NCBI GenBank assembly: GCA_030841035.1
Contig: JAVEDI010000003.1
Location: 1 to 64,000, forward strand
Source of the DNA: Actinomycetota bacterium
GTDB lineage: Bacteria; Actinomycetota; Actinomycetes; JACCUZ01
Reading direction: 5' to 3'
DNA length: 64,000 nucleotides
Of the stretch, positions 1-8,467 are shown in pieces (within the stretch, counting starts at the first letter, position 1; each line of letters starts with the position of its first letter). Both the position numbers and the translations under genes were made by a program. The notes below the pieces were generated by a model that searched no databases, had not been told where the DNA came from, and saw nothing but the letters and a program-made list of their open reading frames with translations.

Positions 1-12
1 CACTCCCGGCGG

Positions 13-1971
13 TCAGCCCTCGTCCCCCTTGCTCTTGTCGAGTCCCTCGCCGATCAGGTTCATGACCGTCGGGTCGGCCAGCGTCGTGACGTCGCCGACC
101 TCGCGGTGCTCGGCGACGTCGCGCAGCAGCCGGCGCATGATCTTGCCGGACCGCGTCTTAGGCAGCTCGGCGACGACCAGGATCTGGCGCGGCTTGGCGA
201 TCGGGCCGATCTCCTTGGCGACGTGGTCACGCAGGTCCTTGACCAGCGTCTCGCCCTCGGCCGCGCTGCCGCGCAGGATCACGAACGCGACGATGCCCTG
301 GCCCGTCGTGGGGTCGTTCGCACCGACGACCGCCGCCTCCGCGACCTTGGGGTGCGAGACGAGCGCCGACTCCACCTCGGTGGTCGAGATGCGGTGGCCG
401 GAGACGTTCATGACGTCGTCGACCCGGCCGAGCAGCCAGAGGTCGCCGTCCTCGTCCTTCTTGGCCCCGTCGCCGGCGAAGTACATGTCCTCGAAGCGTG
501 ACCAGTAGGTCTCCTTGTAGCGCTCGTCGTCGCCCCAGATGCCACGCAGCATCGACGGCCACGGCTCGGTGAGGACGAGGTAACCGCCGCCGCCGTTGGG
601 CACCGGCTTGCCCTCCTCGTCCACGACCTCGGCGCTGATGCCCGGCAGGGGGCGCATCGCCGAGCCGGGCTTGGTAGCGGTCACCCCGGGCAGCGGGCTG
701 ATCATGATGGCGCCGGTCTCGGTCTGCCACCACGTGTCGACGATCGGTGTCTTGTCGCCACCGACGTGCTCGCGGTACCACATCCAGGCCTCGGGGTTGA
801 TCGGCTCACCCACCGAGCCGAGCACCCGCAGCGACGACAGGTCGTGCTCCTGCAGCGGCTCGGGTCCCCACTTCATGTACGTGCGGATGGTGGTGGGGGC
901 GGTGTAGAGGATGGAGACCTTGTGTTCGGCGATCAGCTTCCACCAGCGGTCCTTGTCGCCCGGGTGAGGCACTCCCTCGTACATCACAGACGTCGCACCG
1001 TTGGCCAGCGGCCCGTACACGATGTAGGAGTGGCCGGTGACCCAGCCGACGTCGGCCGCGCACCAGTAGACGTCGCTCTCGGGCTTGAGGTCGAACACGT
1101 TGCGGTGCGTGTAGGCGACCTGCGTGAGATAGCCACCGGTCGTGTGCAGGATGCCCTTGGGCTTCGCGGTGGTCCCTGACGTGTACAGGATGAACAGTGG
1201 GTGCTCAGAGTCGAAGGCCTGCGCCTCGTGCTCCTCGGGCTGGCGGTCGACGACCTCGTGCCACCACAGGTCCCGGTCCTCGTTCCAGGTCACATCGCTA
1301 CCGGTGCGGCGTACGACCAGGACGTTGCGTACGTCGGGGCACTTGGCCACCGCGTCGTCGACGTTGGGCTTGAGCGGGGCGGCCTCGCCGCGGCGGTACT
1401 GGCCGTCTGCGGTCACGACGACGCGTGCGTCGGCGTCCCGGATGCGGCTGGCCAGCGCGTCGGCGGAGAACCCGGCGAAGACGACGGTGTGGGGCGCGCC
1501 GATGCGCGCGCACGCGAGCAGCGTGGCGATGGTCTCGGGGATCATCGGCATGTACACGGCGACGGGGTCGCCCGCCTCGACGCCGAGCTCGGTCAGTGCG
1601 TTGGCGGTCTGGTTGACCAGCTTTTGCAGGTCGCGGTAGGTGATCGTGCGTTTGTCGTCGACCGGGTCGCCCTGCCAGTGCAGGGCGACCCGGTCGCCGT
1701 TGCCGGCATCGACGTGCCGGTCGACACAGTTGACGGCGACGTTGAGCTTGCCGCCCACGAACCACTTCGCGAACGGCGGCTGCCAGTCCAGCGCCTGCTC
1801 CCAGTCGGTCTCCCAGTGCAGCGCGCGGGCCTGGTCCTCCCAGAAACCCAGCCGGTCCTCCGCGGCCGCGTCGTAGAGCTCGGACGTGGCCACCGCCTCG
1901 GCCGCGAACTCGTCGCTCGGCGGGAACCGCCGCTCCTCGTGGAGGAGGTTGGAGAGGGCGTCGCTGCTCAC
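13..1971 (-). CDS. acs: Acetyl-CoA synthetase
   Basis: AMP-forming acetate-CoA ligase, which activates acetate through acetyl-AMP to acetyl-CoA in the cytoplasm. The start is the GTG at 1971, preceded by an AAAGGAG ribosome site; this gives 652 residues, the usual family length. A longer in-frame upstream extension is not Acs-like. Visible motifs are the P-loop-like ILYTSGTTAKPKG, the ADVGWVTGHSY region, the DTWWQTETG adenylation motif and, near the C-terminus, PKTRSGKIMRR, whose Lys (about residue 610) is the family's catalytic lysine and known acetylation site. It lies downstream of two acetate-type symporter systems on the same strand, so uptake and activation are encoded together. Identification is secure. 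Confidence 0.97.
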   Translation of the reverse strand: MSSDALSNLLHEERRFPPSDEFAAEAVATSELYDAAAEDRLGFWEDQARALHWETDWEQALDWQPPFAKWFVGGKLNVAVNCVDRHVDAGNGDRVALHWQGDPVDDKRTITYRDLQKLVNQTANALTELGVEAGDPVAVYMPMIPETIATLLACARIGAPHTVVFAGFSADALASRIRDADARVVVTADGQYRRGEAAPLKPNVDDAVAKCPDVRNVLVVRRTGSDVTWNEDRDLWWHEVVDRQPEEHEAQAFDSEHPLFILYTSGTTAKPKGILHTTGGYLTQVAYTHRNVFDLKPESDVYWCAADVGWVTGHSYIVYGPLANGATSVMYEGVPHPGDKDRWWKLIAEHKVSILYTAPTTIRTYMKWGPEPLQEHDLSSLRVLGSVGEPINPEAWMWYREHVGGDKTPIVDTWWQTETGAIMISPLPGVTATKPGSAMRPLPGISAEVVDEEGKPVPNGGGGYLVLTEPWPSMLRGIWGDDERYKETYWSRFEDMYFAGDGAKKDEDGDLWLLGRVDDVMNVSGHRISTTEVESALVSHPKVAEAAVVGANDPTTGQGIVAFVILRGSAAEGETLVKDLRDHVAKEIGPIAKPRQILVVAELPKTRSGKIMRRLLRDVAEHREVGDVTTLADPTVMNLIGEGLDKSKGDEG

Positions 1972-2068
1972 GGGTGCTCCTTTGGTGCTCGGGTCGTCGG
2001 CCGGTGGCCCTACTCCACCAGCGCTGCCGCGCCGGGGCAAGCGCGGGTCCGCCGTGGCGTCGCGCAGG

Positions 2069-2103
2069 CCCGACCGGACCGCTCCGTGCCCGGGCCGGTC
2101 GGG
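2069..2103 (-). terminator. Hairpin between the symporter gene and acs
   Basis: A perfect 9-bp inverted repeat (CCCGACCGG at 2069-2077 pairs with CCGGTCGGG at 2095-2103) lies in the 163-bp gap between the end of the symporter gene and the start of acs. No T-run follows on the minus strand, so it may be a weak or factor-assisted terminator, or a structure in an acs leader. Only the repeat itself is certain. Confidence 0.4.
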
Positions 2104-2134
2104 CCCCGTCACCTACGACGTCAGAGGCTGGCCG

Positions 2135-3775
2135 TCAGTGCACGACCGCCTTCTCGGCGCCGACGCCGCTGAGGGCCCGGACCTCCATCTCGGCGTACTT
2201 GGCCTCGTTGTGGTCAGGGCTGGTCACCGTGGCGAGCCAGCCGAGCAGGAACGCCAGCGGGATCGACACGATCCCCGGGTTGTCGAGCGGGAACCAGTGG
2301 AAGTCGACCGAGGTGTCCTTGATCATGGAAAGGCTCTCGGTGGTGCCGGGCGCCGGCGCCTTCCCGGAGACGACCGGCGAGAACACGATCAGCGTGACCG
2401 CGGAGATCAGGCCGCCGTACATGCTCCACAGCGCGCCACGGGTGTTGAACCGGCGCCAGTAGAGCGAGTAGATGATCGTCGGCAGGTTGGCGGAGGCGGC
2501 CACCGCGAAGGCCAGCGCGACCAGGAACGCGATGTTCTGGCCGAGCGCGAGGATGCCGCCCAGGATGGAGATGATCCCGATGATGACCGCGGTGATCCGG
2601 GCCACCCGGACCTCGGAGCCCTCGGCCGTCTCCTCGCCCGCGTGGATGACGTTGGCGTAGACGTCGTGGGCGAACGACGCCGAGGCGGTGATGGTCAGAC
2701 CGGCCACGACCGCGAGGATCGTCGCGAAGGCGATCGCCGCGATGATGCCCAGCAACAGGGTGCCGCCCAGCTCGTAGGCCAGCAGCGGAGCGGCCGAGTT
2801 GCCCTTGCCCGGGGCGGCGGCGATCTTCTCCGGTCCGACCAGTGCCGCCGCGCCGTAGCCCAGCACCAGGGTGAACAGGTAGAAGATGCCGATCAACCAG
2901 ATCGCCCAGACGACCGAGCGCCGGGCCTCCTTCGCGGTCGGAACCGTGTAGAAGCGCATCAGCACGTGGGGCAGGCCGGCGGTGCCGAGCACCAGGGCCA
3001 GCGAGAGGGAGACGAAGTCCAGCTTGGTCGTGCCGGTCAGGCCGTACTGCTTGCCGGGCTCGATCAGGGCCTTCCCGGTGGGGCCGCCCTTGGCCACCGC
3101 GTCGCCGAGCAGCGAGGACAGGTTGAAGCCGTACTTGCCGAGCACCCAGGCGGTCATGATGAACGCGCCCGAGATCAGCAACGCCGCCTTGATGATCTGC
3201 ACCCACGTGGTGCCCTTCATGCCACCGACGAGCACGTAGAAGATCATGACCGCTCCGACCACCGCGATCGTGAGGCTCTGCCCGGCCTTGCTCTCGACGC
3301 CGAGCAGCAGCGCGACGAGGCCCCCGGCTCCGGCCATCTGCGCCACCAGGTAGAAGAACGAGACGGCGAGCGTCGTGATCGCTGCGGCGGTGCGTACGGG
3401 CCGTTGCCGCATGCGGAAGGAGAGCACGTCGGCCATGGTGAAGCGCCCGGTGTTGCGAAGCAGCTCCGCCACCAGCAGCAGCGCGACCAGCCAGGCCACG
3501 AGGAAGCCGATCGAGAAGAGGAAGCCGTCGTAGCCGTTGAGCGCGATGGCGCCGGCGATGCCGAGGAAGGACGCTGCCGAGAGGTAGTCGCCGGAGATGG
3601 CAATGCCGTTCTGCGGGCCCGTGAACGAGCGGCCGGCGGCGTAGTAGTCGGCCGCAGTCCTGTTGTTGCGTGACGCGCGGTACACGATCACGAGGGTCAC
3701 CGCGACGAAGGCCAGGAAGATGCCGAGGTTGACGCCGGCGTTCCCGACCACGGTGTCGGCCGCGAGAGTGCTCAT
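2135..3775 (-). CDS. actP: Cation/acetate symporter (SSS family)
   Basis: Sodium:solute symporter of 546 residues. The ATG at 3775 (MSTLAADTVV) overlaps the stop of the small upstream gene by 4 bp (ATGA). The protein is a series of about 13 hydrophobic segments, beginning with GIFLAFVAVTLVIVYRASRN and containing the SSS signature region around GISGDYLSAASFLGIAG. The small DUF485-type partner immediately upstream is the typical companion of ActP (as in the yjcH-actP pair). Acetate or another short monocarboxylate is the likely substrate given the nearby acs; pyruvate or propionate are possible. A long apparent upstream extension in this frame is only out-of-frame reading of the partner gene. 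Confidence 0.9.
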   Translation of the reverse strand: MSTLAADTVVGNAGVNLGIFLAFVAVTLVIVYRASRNNRTAADYYAAGRSFTGPQNGIAISGDYLSAASFLGIAGAIALNGYDGFLFSIGFLVAWLVALLLVAELLRNTGRFTMADVLSFRMRQRPVRTAAAITTLAVSFFYLVAQMAGAGGLVALLLGVESKAGQSLTIAVVGAVMIFYVLVGGMKGTTWVQIIKAALLISGAFIMTAWVLGKYGFNLSSLLGDAVAKGGPTGKALIEPGKQYGLTGTTKLDFVSLSLALVLGTAGLPHVLMRFYTVPTAKEARRSVVWAIWLIGIFYLFTLVLGYGAAALVGPEKIAAAPGKGNSAAPLLAYELGGTLLLGIIAAIAFATILAVVAGLTITASASFAHDVYANVIHAGEETAEGSEVRVARITAVIIGIISILGGILALGQNIAFLVALAFAVAASANLPTIIYSLYWRRFNTRGALWSMYGGLISAVTLIVFSPVVSGKAPAPGTTESLSMIKDTSVDFHWFPLDNPGIVSIPLAFLLGWLATVTSPDHNEAKYAEMEVRALSGVGAEKAVVH

Positions 3776-4131
3776 CGCGCGTCTCCTTCCAGATCGTGAC
3801 GGATCTCCTCGGCCAGCGGGTCGAGGTTCTTGTTGGCGTAGCGGACGTAGATGGTGGTGATCACGAACGTCGAGGCGAACTGCAGCAGGCCCATCACGAG
3901 GCCGACGGTGATGTTGCCCGAGATCCGCTGGCTCATGAAGCCGTGGGCGTAGTCGGCGAGCAGGACGTAGGCGAAGTACCACGCGAGGAAGATTGCGGTG
4001 AGTGGGAAGACGATGGCGCGGTGCCTGCGCCGCAGCGTCTGGAACTGCTCGGACTGCTGGATGCGGGCAAAGGCGCTCTCGTCGGCCGGGTCGTGACCGG
4101 TGTGGGTGTTGCCTCCGAGCGAACTGCTCAC
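3772..4131 (-). CDS. DUF485 small membrane protein, symporter partner
   Basis: Protein of 119 residues with a hydrophilic N-terminus and two membrane segments (around FPLTAIFLAWYFAYVLLADY and GLVMGLLQFASTFVITTIYV), the DUF485/YjcH layout. GTG at 4131 is chosen because a GGAGG site lies five bases upstream; the longer ATG at 4221 would add an atypical Pro/Arg-rich extension. It overlaps the following actP gene by 4 bp, so the two are translationally coupled. The family's biochemical role is not settled; it is thought to be a small subunit or accessory of ActP-type symporters. The 157 bp between this gene and the next symporter upstream hold no recognisable gene. Confidence 0.85.
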   Translation of the reverse strand: MSSSLGGNTHTGHDPADESAFARIQQSEQFQTLRRRHRAIVFPLTAIFLAWYFAYVLLADYAHGFMSQRISGNITVGLVMGLLQFASTFVITTIYVRYANKNLDPLAEEIRHDLEGDAR

Positions 4132-4288
4132 GACGACCTCCAGGTCGGGCCGTGCCGGGCACGGCGTCAGGCCCAGCCGTGCCGTCGCACGCCTGGTCGC
4201 CACGACTGTGAGGCAGGTCACGCGGCCAGCAGAAGCCTTTGCGCCACGTGGCGCGGTGAACGGTCGGTTGGCCGCGCTGAACGGTCGA

Positions 4289-6034
4289 TCAGGCCGGTCG
4301 CCGGTGCACCGGGGGGTCGCGGCGCAGCGGCAGCGACTCGGGGGCGTGCAGCCGCACCAGCGTGCGCCGGACGTTGGGTGGCACCCGGTGCTGGGTGTGC
4401 CGTGACACCACGACCATCACCAGGAAGGCGATGGGCACCGTCCAGGCCGCCGGCTGGGCGAGCAGCGCACCCAGCCAGCCCGAGCGCGTGGCTCCGCCGA
4501 TGGTTGCGGCCACGGCTGCCGTGGCGAGGCCGCCGCCGACCAGCAAACCGGCGGCCGCACCCACGTCGGTGAGCCGCCGCCACCAGATGCCGAGCAGCAG
4601 CAGCGGGCAGAACGAGGCCGCTGCCACAGCGAAGGCCAGGCCCACGACGTCCGCCACCGCGAGGGAGCCGGCTCCCAGCGAGACCAGGAACGGCACGGTC
4701 ACCGCGAGAGCGCCGGCAACGCGGAAGTCGCGGACCCCACCGCGCAGCACGTCCTGGGACAGCACTCCGGCGACCGACACGGTGAGCCCGGAGGACGTCG
4801 ACAGGAACGCCGCGAAGGCGCCGGCGGTCACCAGCGCGCCGAGCAGGTCACCGGCCAGACCGCCCACGACGCGTTGCGGCAGCAGCAGCACGGCGCCGTC
4901 GGTGGCGCCGGTCAGCAGCAGGTCCGGCGTGTAGATCCGGGCGAGGACGCCGTACACGGTCGGGAAGAGGTAGAAGGCGCCGAGCAGGACCAGCACGACC
5001 AGCGTTGTCCGCCGCGCGGCCCGGCCGTCCGGGTTCGTATAGAAGCGCACGAGCACGTGTGGGAGCCCCATGGTGCCGAAGAACAGCGCAAGGATCAGCG
5101 AGTACGTCGAGTACAGCGGATGGTCGCGTCCACCCGCGCCGGACAGTGGGCGGGCCCAGTCGTGACCGGAGCTGGGCTCCAGCTTCTCGGCGTGCGGCAC
5201 GACGGCCCCGGCGGGGAACGTGAGCCGCGCTCCTTCCCGCGCGACGTGGGCGCCGACGTCGAGGCGCCGCGTCGCAGCGTCGTACGTCGTGCCGTCCAAG
5301 CGACCCGTCACCACGGTCCGCACCGGGTCGGTGACCACGAACGACACATCCGTACGCACCGTGACCGTGGTGCGTTCGCGGAAGGTCGGCGGCCGGCTGT
5401 CGTCGAGCGCCGGCCGGCCGTCGGCTTGCCAGGCGATCAGCAGGAACACGACGGGGACGGCGAGTGCGGTCAACTTGAGCCAGTACTGGAACGCCTGGAC
5501 GAAGGTGATGGAGCGCATGCCACCGGTCGCGACGCTGAACACCACGATCACTGCGACCAGCAGGCCGCCGAGCCAGCCCGGGACGCCGGTCGCGACACGC
5601 AAGGTGAGCCCCGCACCGACGAACTGCGGCAGCAGGTAGAGCCAGCCGATCAGCACCACCATGACGCTCGCGATGCGCCGCACCAGCATGGACTCCAGCC
5701 GCGCCTGGGCGAAGTCGGGCAACGTGTAGGCACCGGACCTGCGCAGCGGTGCGGCGACCAGCACGAGCAGCACGAGGTAGCCGGCGGTGTAGCCGACCGG
5801 GAACCACAGCATGTCGACGCCGTAGGTGAGGATCAGGCCGGCGACGCCGAGGAAGGATGCGGCCGAGAGGTACTCCCCGCCGATCGCCGACGCGTTCCAC
5901 ACCGGCGACACGCTGCGCGAGGCCACGTAGAAGTCGCTCGTGGTGCGCGAGAAGCGCAGCGCGAAGCTGCCGATGAGGATAGTCGCAAGGGTGACGGCGG
6001 TGACCGCGAGGACGCCGTAGGTCGGATCGCTCAC
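4289..6034 (-). CDS. Second SSS-family symporter with a long hydrophilic insert
   Basis: Sodium:solute symporter-like protein of 581 residues, paralogous to the 2135-3775 gene (shared ASAIGGEYLSAASFLGVAG and GTMGLPHVLVRFYT regions). GTG at 6034 (VSDPTYGVLA) is chosen because the membrane core starts immediately after it and the small partner gene ends 19 bp upstream. Unlike the first copy, it carries a hydrophilic insert of about 100 residues (roughly 203-305), rich in Thr/Val/Arg and predicted beta, placed between two membrane segments and so probably on one membrane face. Such inserts occur in some actinobacterial acetate-symporter paralogues, but I cannot assign a function. Substrate inferred only from context: a carboxylate. 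Confidence 0.82.
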   Translation of the reverse strand: MSDPTYGVLAVTAVTLATILIGSFALRFSRTTSDFYVASRSVSPVWNASAIGGEYLSAASFLGVAGLILTYGVDMLWFPVGYTAGYLVLLVLVAAPLRRSGAYTLPDFAQARLESMLVRRIASVMVVLIGWLYLLPQFVGAGLTLRVATGVPGWLGGLLVAVIVVFSVATGGMRSITFVQAFQYWLKLTALAVPVVFLLIAWQADGRPALDDSRPPTFRERTTVTVRTDVSFVVTDPVRTVVTGRLDGTTYDAATRRLDVGAHVAREGARLTFPAGAVVPHAEKLEPSSGHDWARPLSGAGGRDHPLYSTYSLILALFFGTMGLPHVLVRFYTNPDGRAARRTTLVVLVLLGAFYLFPTVYGVLARIYTPDLLLTGATDGAVLLLPQRVVGGLAGDLLGALVTAGAFAAFLSTSSGLTVSVAGVLSQDVLRGGVRDFRVAGALAVTVPFLVSLGAGSLAVADVVGLAFAVAAASFCPLLLLGIWWRRLTDVGAAAGLLVGGGLATAAVAATIGGATRSGWLGALLAQPAAWTVPIAFLVMVVVSRHTQHRVPPNVRRTLVRLHAPESLPLRRDPPVHRRPA

Positions 6035-6053
6035 CGGAGCCGTTCCCCGTCCG

Positions 6054-6428
6054 TCACGACCGCTCCACCAGCTCGACCCAGTCGCGCTCGTTGCGCTCGG
6101 TCTGCCGCACGTAGAACCACGCGCCCGCCGCCAGCACCGGATGCACGACCACGCCGAGCAGGAACCAGGGCAGCGGCAGCCCGAGCACCACGGTGTCGGC
6201 CACAGCGGGCTGCGTCGCGAACAGCAGCGGCAGGCCGCCGAGGAGCACGGCGAAGGTGAGGCAGACGCCGATCGCCAATCGCAGCTGGGTGCGCAGCAGC
6301 GAGCCCATGTAGACCTGCCCGACGTCTGTCTGTTCGTCGATCTCGTGACTGCCCCTGCGCCGGGATGCGGCGCGGGCCGTGGTGCGGCGGGCCGCGACGA
6401 TGCGCACCCGACGGGGCGGTTCACTCAT
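6054..6428 (-). CDS. DUF485-like small partner of the second symporter
   Basis: Protein of 124 residues: a basic 35-residue N-terminus, then two hydrophobic segments (around LRLAIGVCLTFAVLLGGLPL and PLPWFLLGVVVHPVLAAGAWF) ending with YVRQTERNERDWVELVERS. The size, topology and position directly before an SSS transporter match the small-subunit family, although similarity to the first copy is low. ATG at 6428; the ribosome site is weak (GGGG about six bases upstream). It lies 33 bp downstream of the LytTR regulator gene, consistent with one transcription unit of kinase, regulator, small subunit and transporter. Confidence 0.75.
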   Translation of the reverse strand: MSEPPRRVRIVAARRTTARAASRRRGSHEIDEQTDVGQVYMGSLLRTQLRLAIGVCLTFAVLLGGLPLLFATQPAVADTVVLGLPLPWFLLGVVVHPVLAAGAWFYVRQTERNERDWVELVERS

Positions 6429-6461
6429 CGCCGCCCCGTCGTCCCGTGCACGAGAACATCG

Positions 6462-7229
6462 TCATGCGTCGTCCCGCCCTGGACGCGCGCGCCGCACGAG
6501 CATGTCTCGCAGCTCGCGGGTGTGTCGCCGCGAGACCGCGAGGGTGTCGTGGCCGAGCCGGACGGTGCACCTCCCGCCCTCGAGGCGGATCTCGTCGATG
6601 TGGTGCAGCGAGACGAGGTGGCTGCGGTGGATACGCACGAAGCCCGCCGCGCCCCACTTCTGCTCCAGCACCGCCAGGGGCACCCGGACGAGGTGGCTGT
6701 CGTGCGCGGTGTAGAGCCGCGCGTAGTCACCCTGGGACTCGACGAACCGTACGTCGCTGCGGGCCAGGAAGCGCGTCACTCCGCCGAGCTCGACGGGGAT
6801 CGTCTCGTGGTCGTCCTCGGCACCGGCGACGTCGGTGCCGGGGCCGAGGGTGTCATGTACGCGGCCGACCGCCTCGGCGAGCCTTTCCTGACGCACCGGC
6901 TTGAGCAGGTAGTCGACGGCGCGCAGGTCGAACGCCTCGACGGCGTGCCCGTCGTGGGCCGTGACGAACACGACGCGCGGCGGGTCGCGGAAGCGCGCGA
7001 GGGCGCGTGCCAGCTCGAGGCCGTCCAGCCCCGGCATGCGGATGTCGAGGAACAGCGCGTCGACCGGTTCCGCGCCGAGCACCCGCAGCGCCTCGGCCCC
7101 GCTGCCCACGGTGCGCACCGACCCGACGCGAGGGTCCTCGCCGAGCAGGAAGCCGAGCTCCTCTCGCGCCGGTGCCTCGTCGTCGGCCACGACGACGCGC
7201 AGGCCCGCAGCCGCGTACCGCGCGGTCAC
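6462..7229 (-). CDS. LytTR-family response regulator
   Basis: DNA-binding response regulator of 255 residues. The N-terminal receiver domain runs to about residue 120, with the phospho-acceptor Asp in ALFLDIRMPGLDG and the conserved Lys in DYLLKPVRQ. The C-terminal LytTR domain (about 140-250) contains FVESQGDYARLYT and FVRIHRSHLV, typical of this beta-strand DNA-binding fold. The GTG start overlaps the kinase stop by 4 bp (GTGA), so the pair is coupled. Because it is followed directly by a small subunit and symporter, it probably controls carboxylate uptake, as LytS/LytTR-type systems do in other bacteria (for example BtsSR and pyruvate). The target site is not identifiable here. Confidence 0.92.
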   Translation of the reverse strand: MTARYAAAGLRVVVADDEAPAREELGFLLGEDPRVGSVRTVGSGAEALRVLGAEPVDALFLDIRMPGLDGLELARALARFRDPPRVVFVTAHDGHAVEAFDLRAVDYLLKPVRQERLAEAVGRVHDTLGPGTDVAGAEDDHETIPVELGGVTRFLARSDVRFVESQGDYARLYTAHDSHLVRVPLAVLEQKWGAAGFVRIHRSHLVSLHHIDEIRLEGGRCTVRLGHDTLAVSRRHTRELRDMLVRRARPGRDDA

Positions 7230-8404
7230 GCGTGCACCCCTGCCCGGTACTTCGGCACCCGCATGCTCACCTTCGTGCCGGCGCCCGGAGCGGTCTCGAC
7301 GACGAGGCCGTAGTCGTCGCCGTAGACCTGCCGGAGCCGCTCGTCCACGTTGCCGAGCCCCACGCTGTCGCCGTCGTGCCCGCCGGCGAGGGTCTGCCGC
7401 ACGAGGTCGGGGTCGATCCCGGTGCCGTCGTCCTCGACGCTGATCAGGGCCTCGGACCCGGCGTCCTCGGCCACGATCGTGACGTGCCCCTGGCCCGGGC
7501 GCCCCTCGAGGCCGTGGCGTACGGCGTTCTCCACGAGCGGCTGGATGCACAGGAACGGCACCGACACCGGCAGCACCTCGGGCGCGATCTGCAGGGTGAC
7601 CTGCAGCCGGTCGCCGAACCGGGCGCGTTCCAGCAGCAGGTAACGGTCGATCGAGCGCAGCTCCTCGGCCAGCGTCGTGAACTCGCCGTGCCGGCGGAAG
7701 GAGTAGCGCGTGAAGTCCGCGAACTCCAGCAGCAGCTCGCGGGCCCGCACCGGGTCGGTGCGCACGAACGACGCGATGGCCGTGAGGGAGTTGTAGACGA
7801 AGTGCGGGCTGATCTGCGCTCGCAGCGCCCGCAGCTCGGCTTCCACGAGTCTGGTGCGCGACGCGTCGAGCTCGGCCAGCTCGAGCTGTGCAGACACCCA
7901 TCGCGCGACCTCGTTGGTGGCGCGCACGAGGCCGGCCGAGGCGGTGAGGCCGTACGCCGTGAGGCTGCCCACGACGCGGTCCTCCACCACCAGAGGCGCG
8001 ACCACGCCGACCTTGATCGGACAGTCCGGGTCGGCGCACGCCACCCCGGCCGGGCCCACCACCTCGGTGCGGGCGTGCTCGGTGGCCGGTTGCGCGTGCC
8101 GGACGGCGTGTGCGCCGTGACCGTCGCCCGCTCCGTCCCAGGCCAGCAGCTGCTCGGTGTCGCTGATCGCGAGACCCGGTGTGCCGAGCAGCGCGCGCAG
8201 ATGCCGGGCGGCGCGGCCCGCTCCACCGGCCGTCAGACCGCAGCGCAGCGGGGGAGCGGCCAGCGACGCGGTGTGCAGGGTGTTGAACGTCGCGCGGTCG
8301 GCGGGCGTGCCGAGGTCTCGCCGGAGGGGGACCAACCGCCACACCAGCGTCACCACGAAGAGCACCACCGCGGCCAGGGCCACGACGGTGAGCGCGTCGC
8401 CCAC
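7226..8404 (-). CDS. LytS-type sensor histidine kinase
   Basis: Sensor kinase of 392 residues. One N-terminal membrane segment (about residues 5-25) is followed by a GAF-like region (about 60-190) containing CADPDCPIK, then the His_kinase domain (PF06580 type) with the phospho-acceptor in QISPHFVYNSLTAI, and an HATPase domain with PLVENAVRHGLEG (N box) and DDGTGI (G1 box). GTG start at 8404. A membrane anchor plus a cytoplasmic GAF-like sensor suggests it reads an internal or membrane-proximal signal, perhaps linked to acetate or pyruvate, but the ligand is unknown. It is divergent from the gene starting at 8468, with only 63 bp between them. Confidence 0.9.
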   Translation of the reverse strand: MGDALTVVALAAVVLFVVTLVWRLVPLRRDLGTPADRATFNTLHTASLAAPPLRCGLTAGGAGRAARHLRALLGTPGLAISDTEQLLAWDGAGDGHGAHAVRHAQPATEHARTEVVGPAGVACADPDCPIKVGVVAPLVVEDRVVGSLTAYGLTASAGLVRATNEVARWVSAQLELAELDASRTRLVEAELRALRAQISPHFVYNSLTAIASFVRTDPVRARELLLEFADFTRYSFRRHGEFTTLAEELRSIDRYLLLERARFGDRLQVTLQIAPEVLPVSVPFLCIQPLVENAVRHGLEGRPGQGHVTIVAEDAGSEALISVEDDGTGIDPDLVRQTLAGGHDGDSVGLGNVDERLRQVYGDDYGLVVETAPGAGTKVSMRVPKYRAGVHA

Positions 8405-8453
8405 GGGGCCGACCGTAACGGGCCCCGGCGGCTCATGGGGTCGGGCGGCCCCC

Positions 8454-8459
8454 TAGGGT
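8454..8459 (+). promoter_or_regulatory. Candidate -10 element of a leaderless gene
   Basis: TAGGGT (TANNNT type) lies eight bases before the GTG at 8468, and no good ribosome-binding site is present. This spacing puts the expected transcription start at or next to the start codon, as in the many leaderless genes of actinobacteria. Confidence 0.5.
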
Positions 8460-8467
8460 CGACGCCC

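Noticed and set aside
1886-3673. 595-residue plus-strand frame opposite actP
   Set aside because: Antisense to a well-supported symporter; composition is a Gly/Arg/Asp-rich shadow with no family features.
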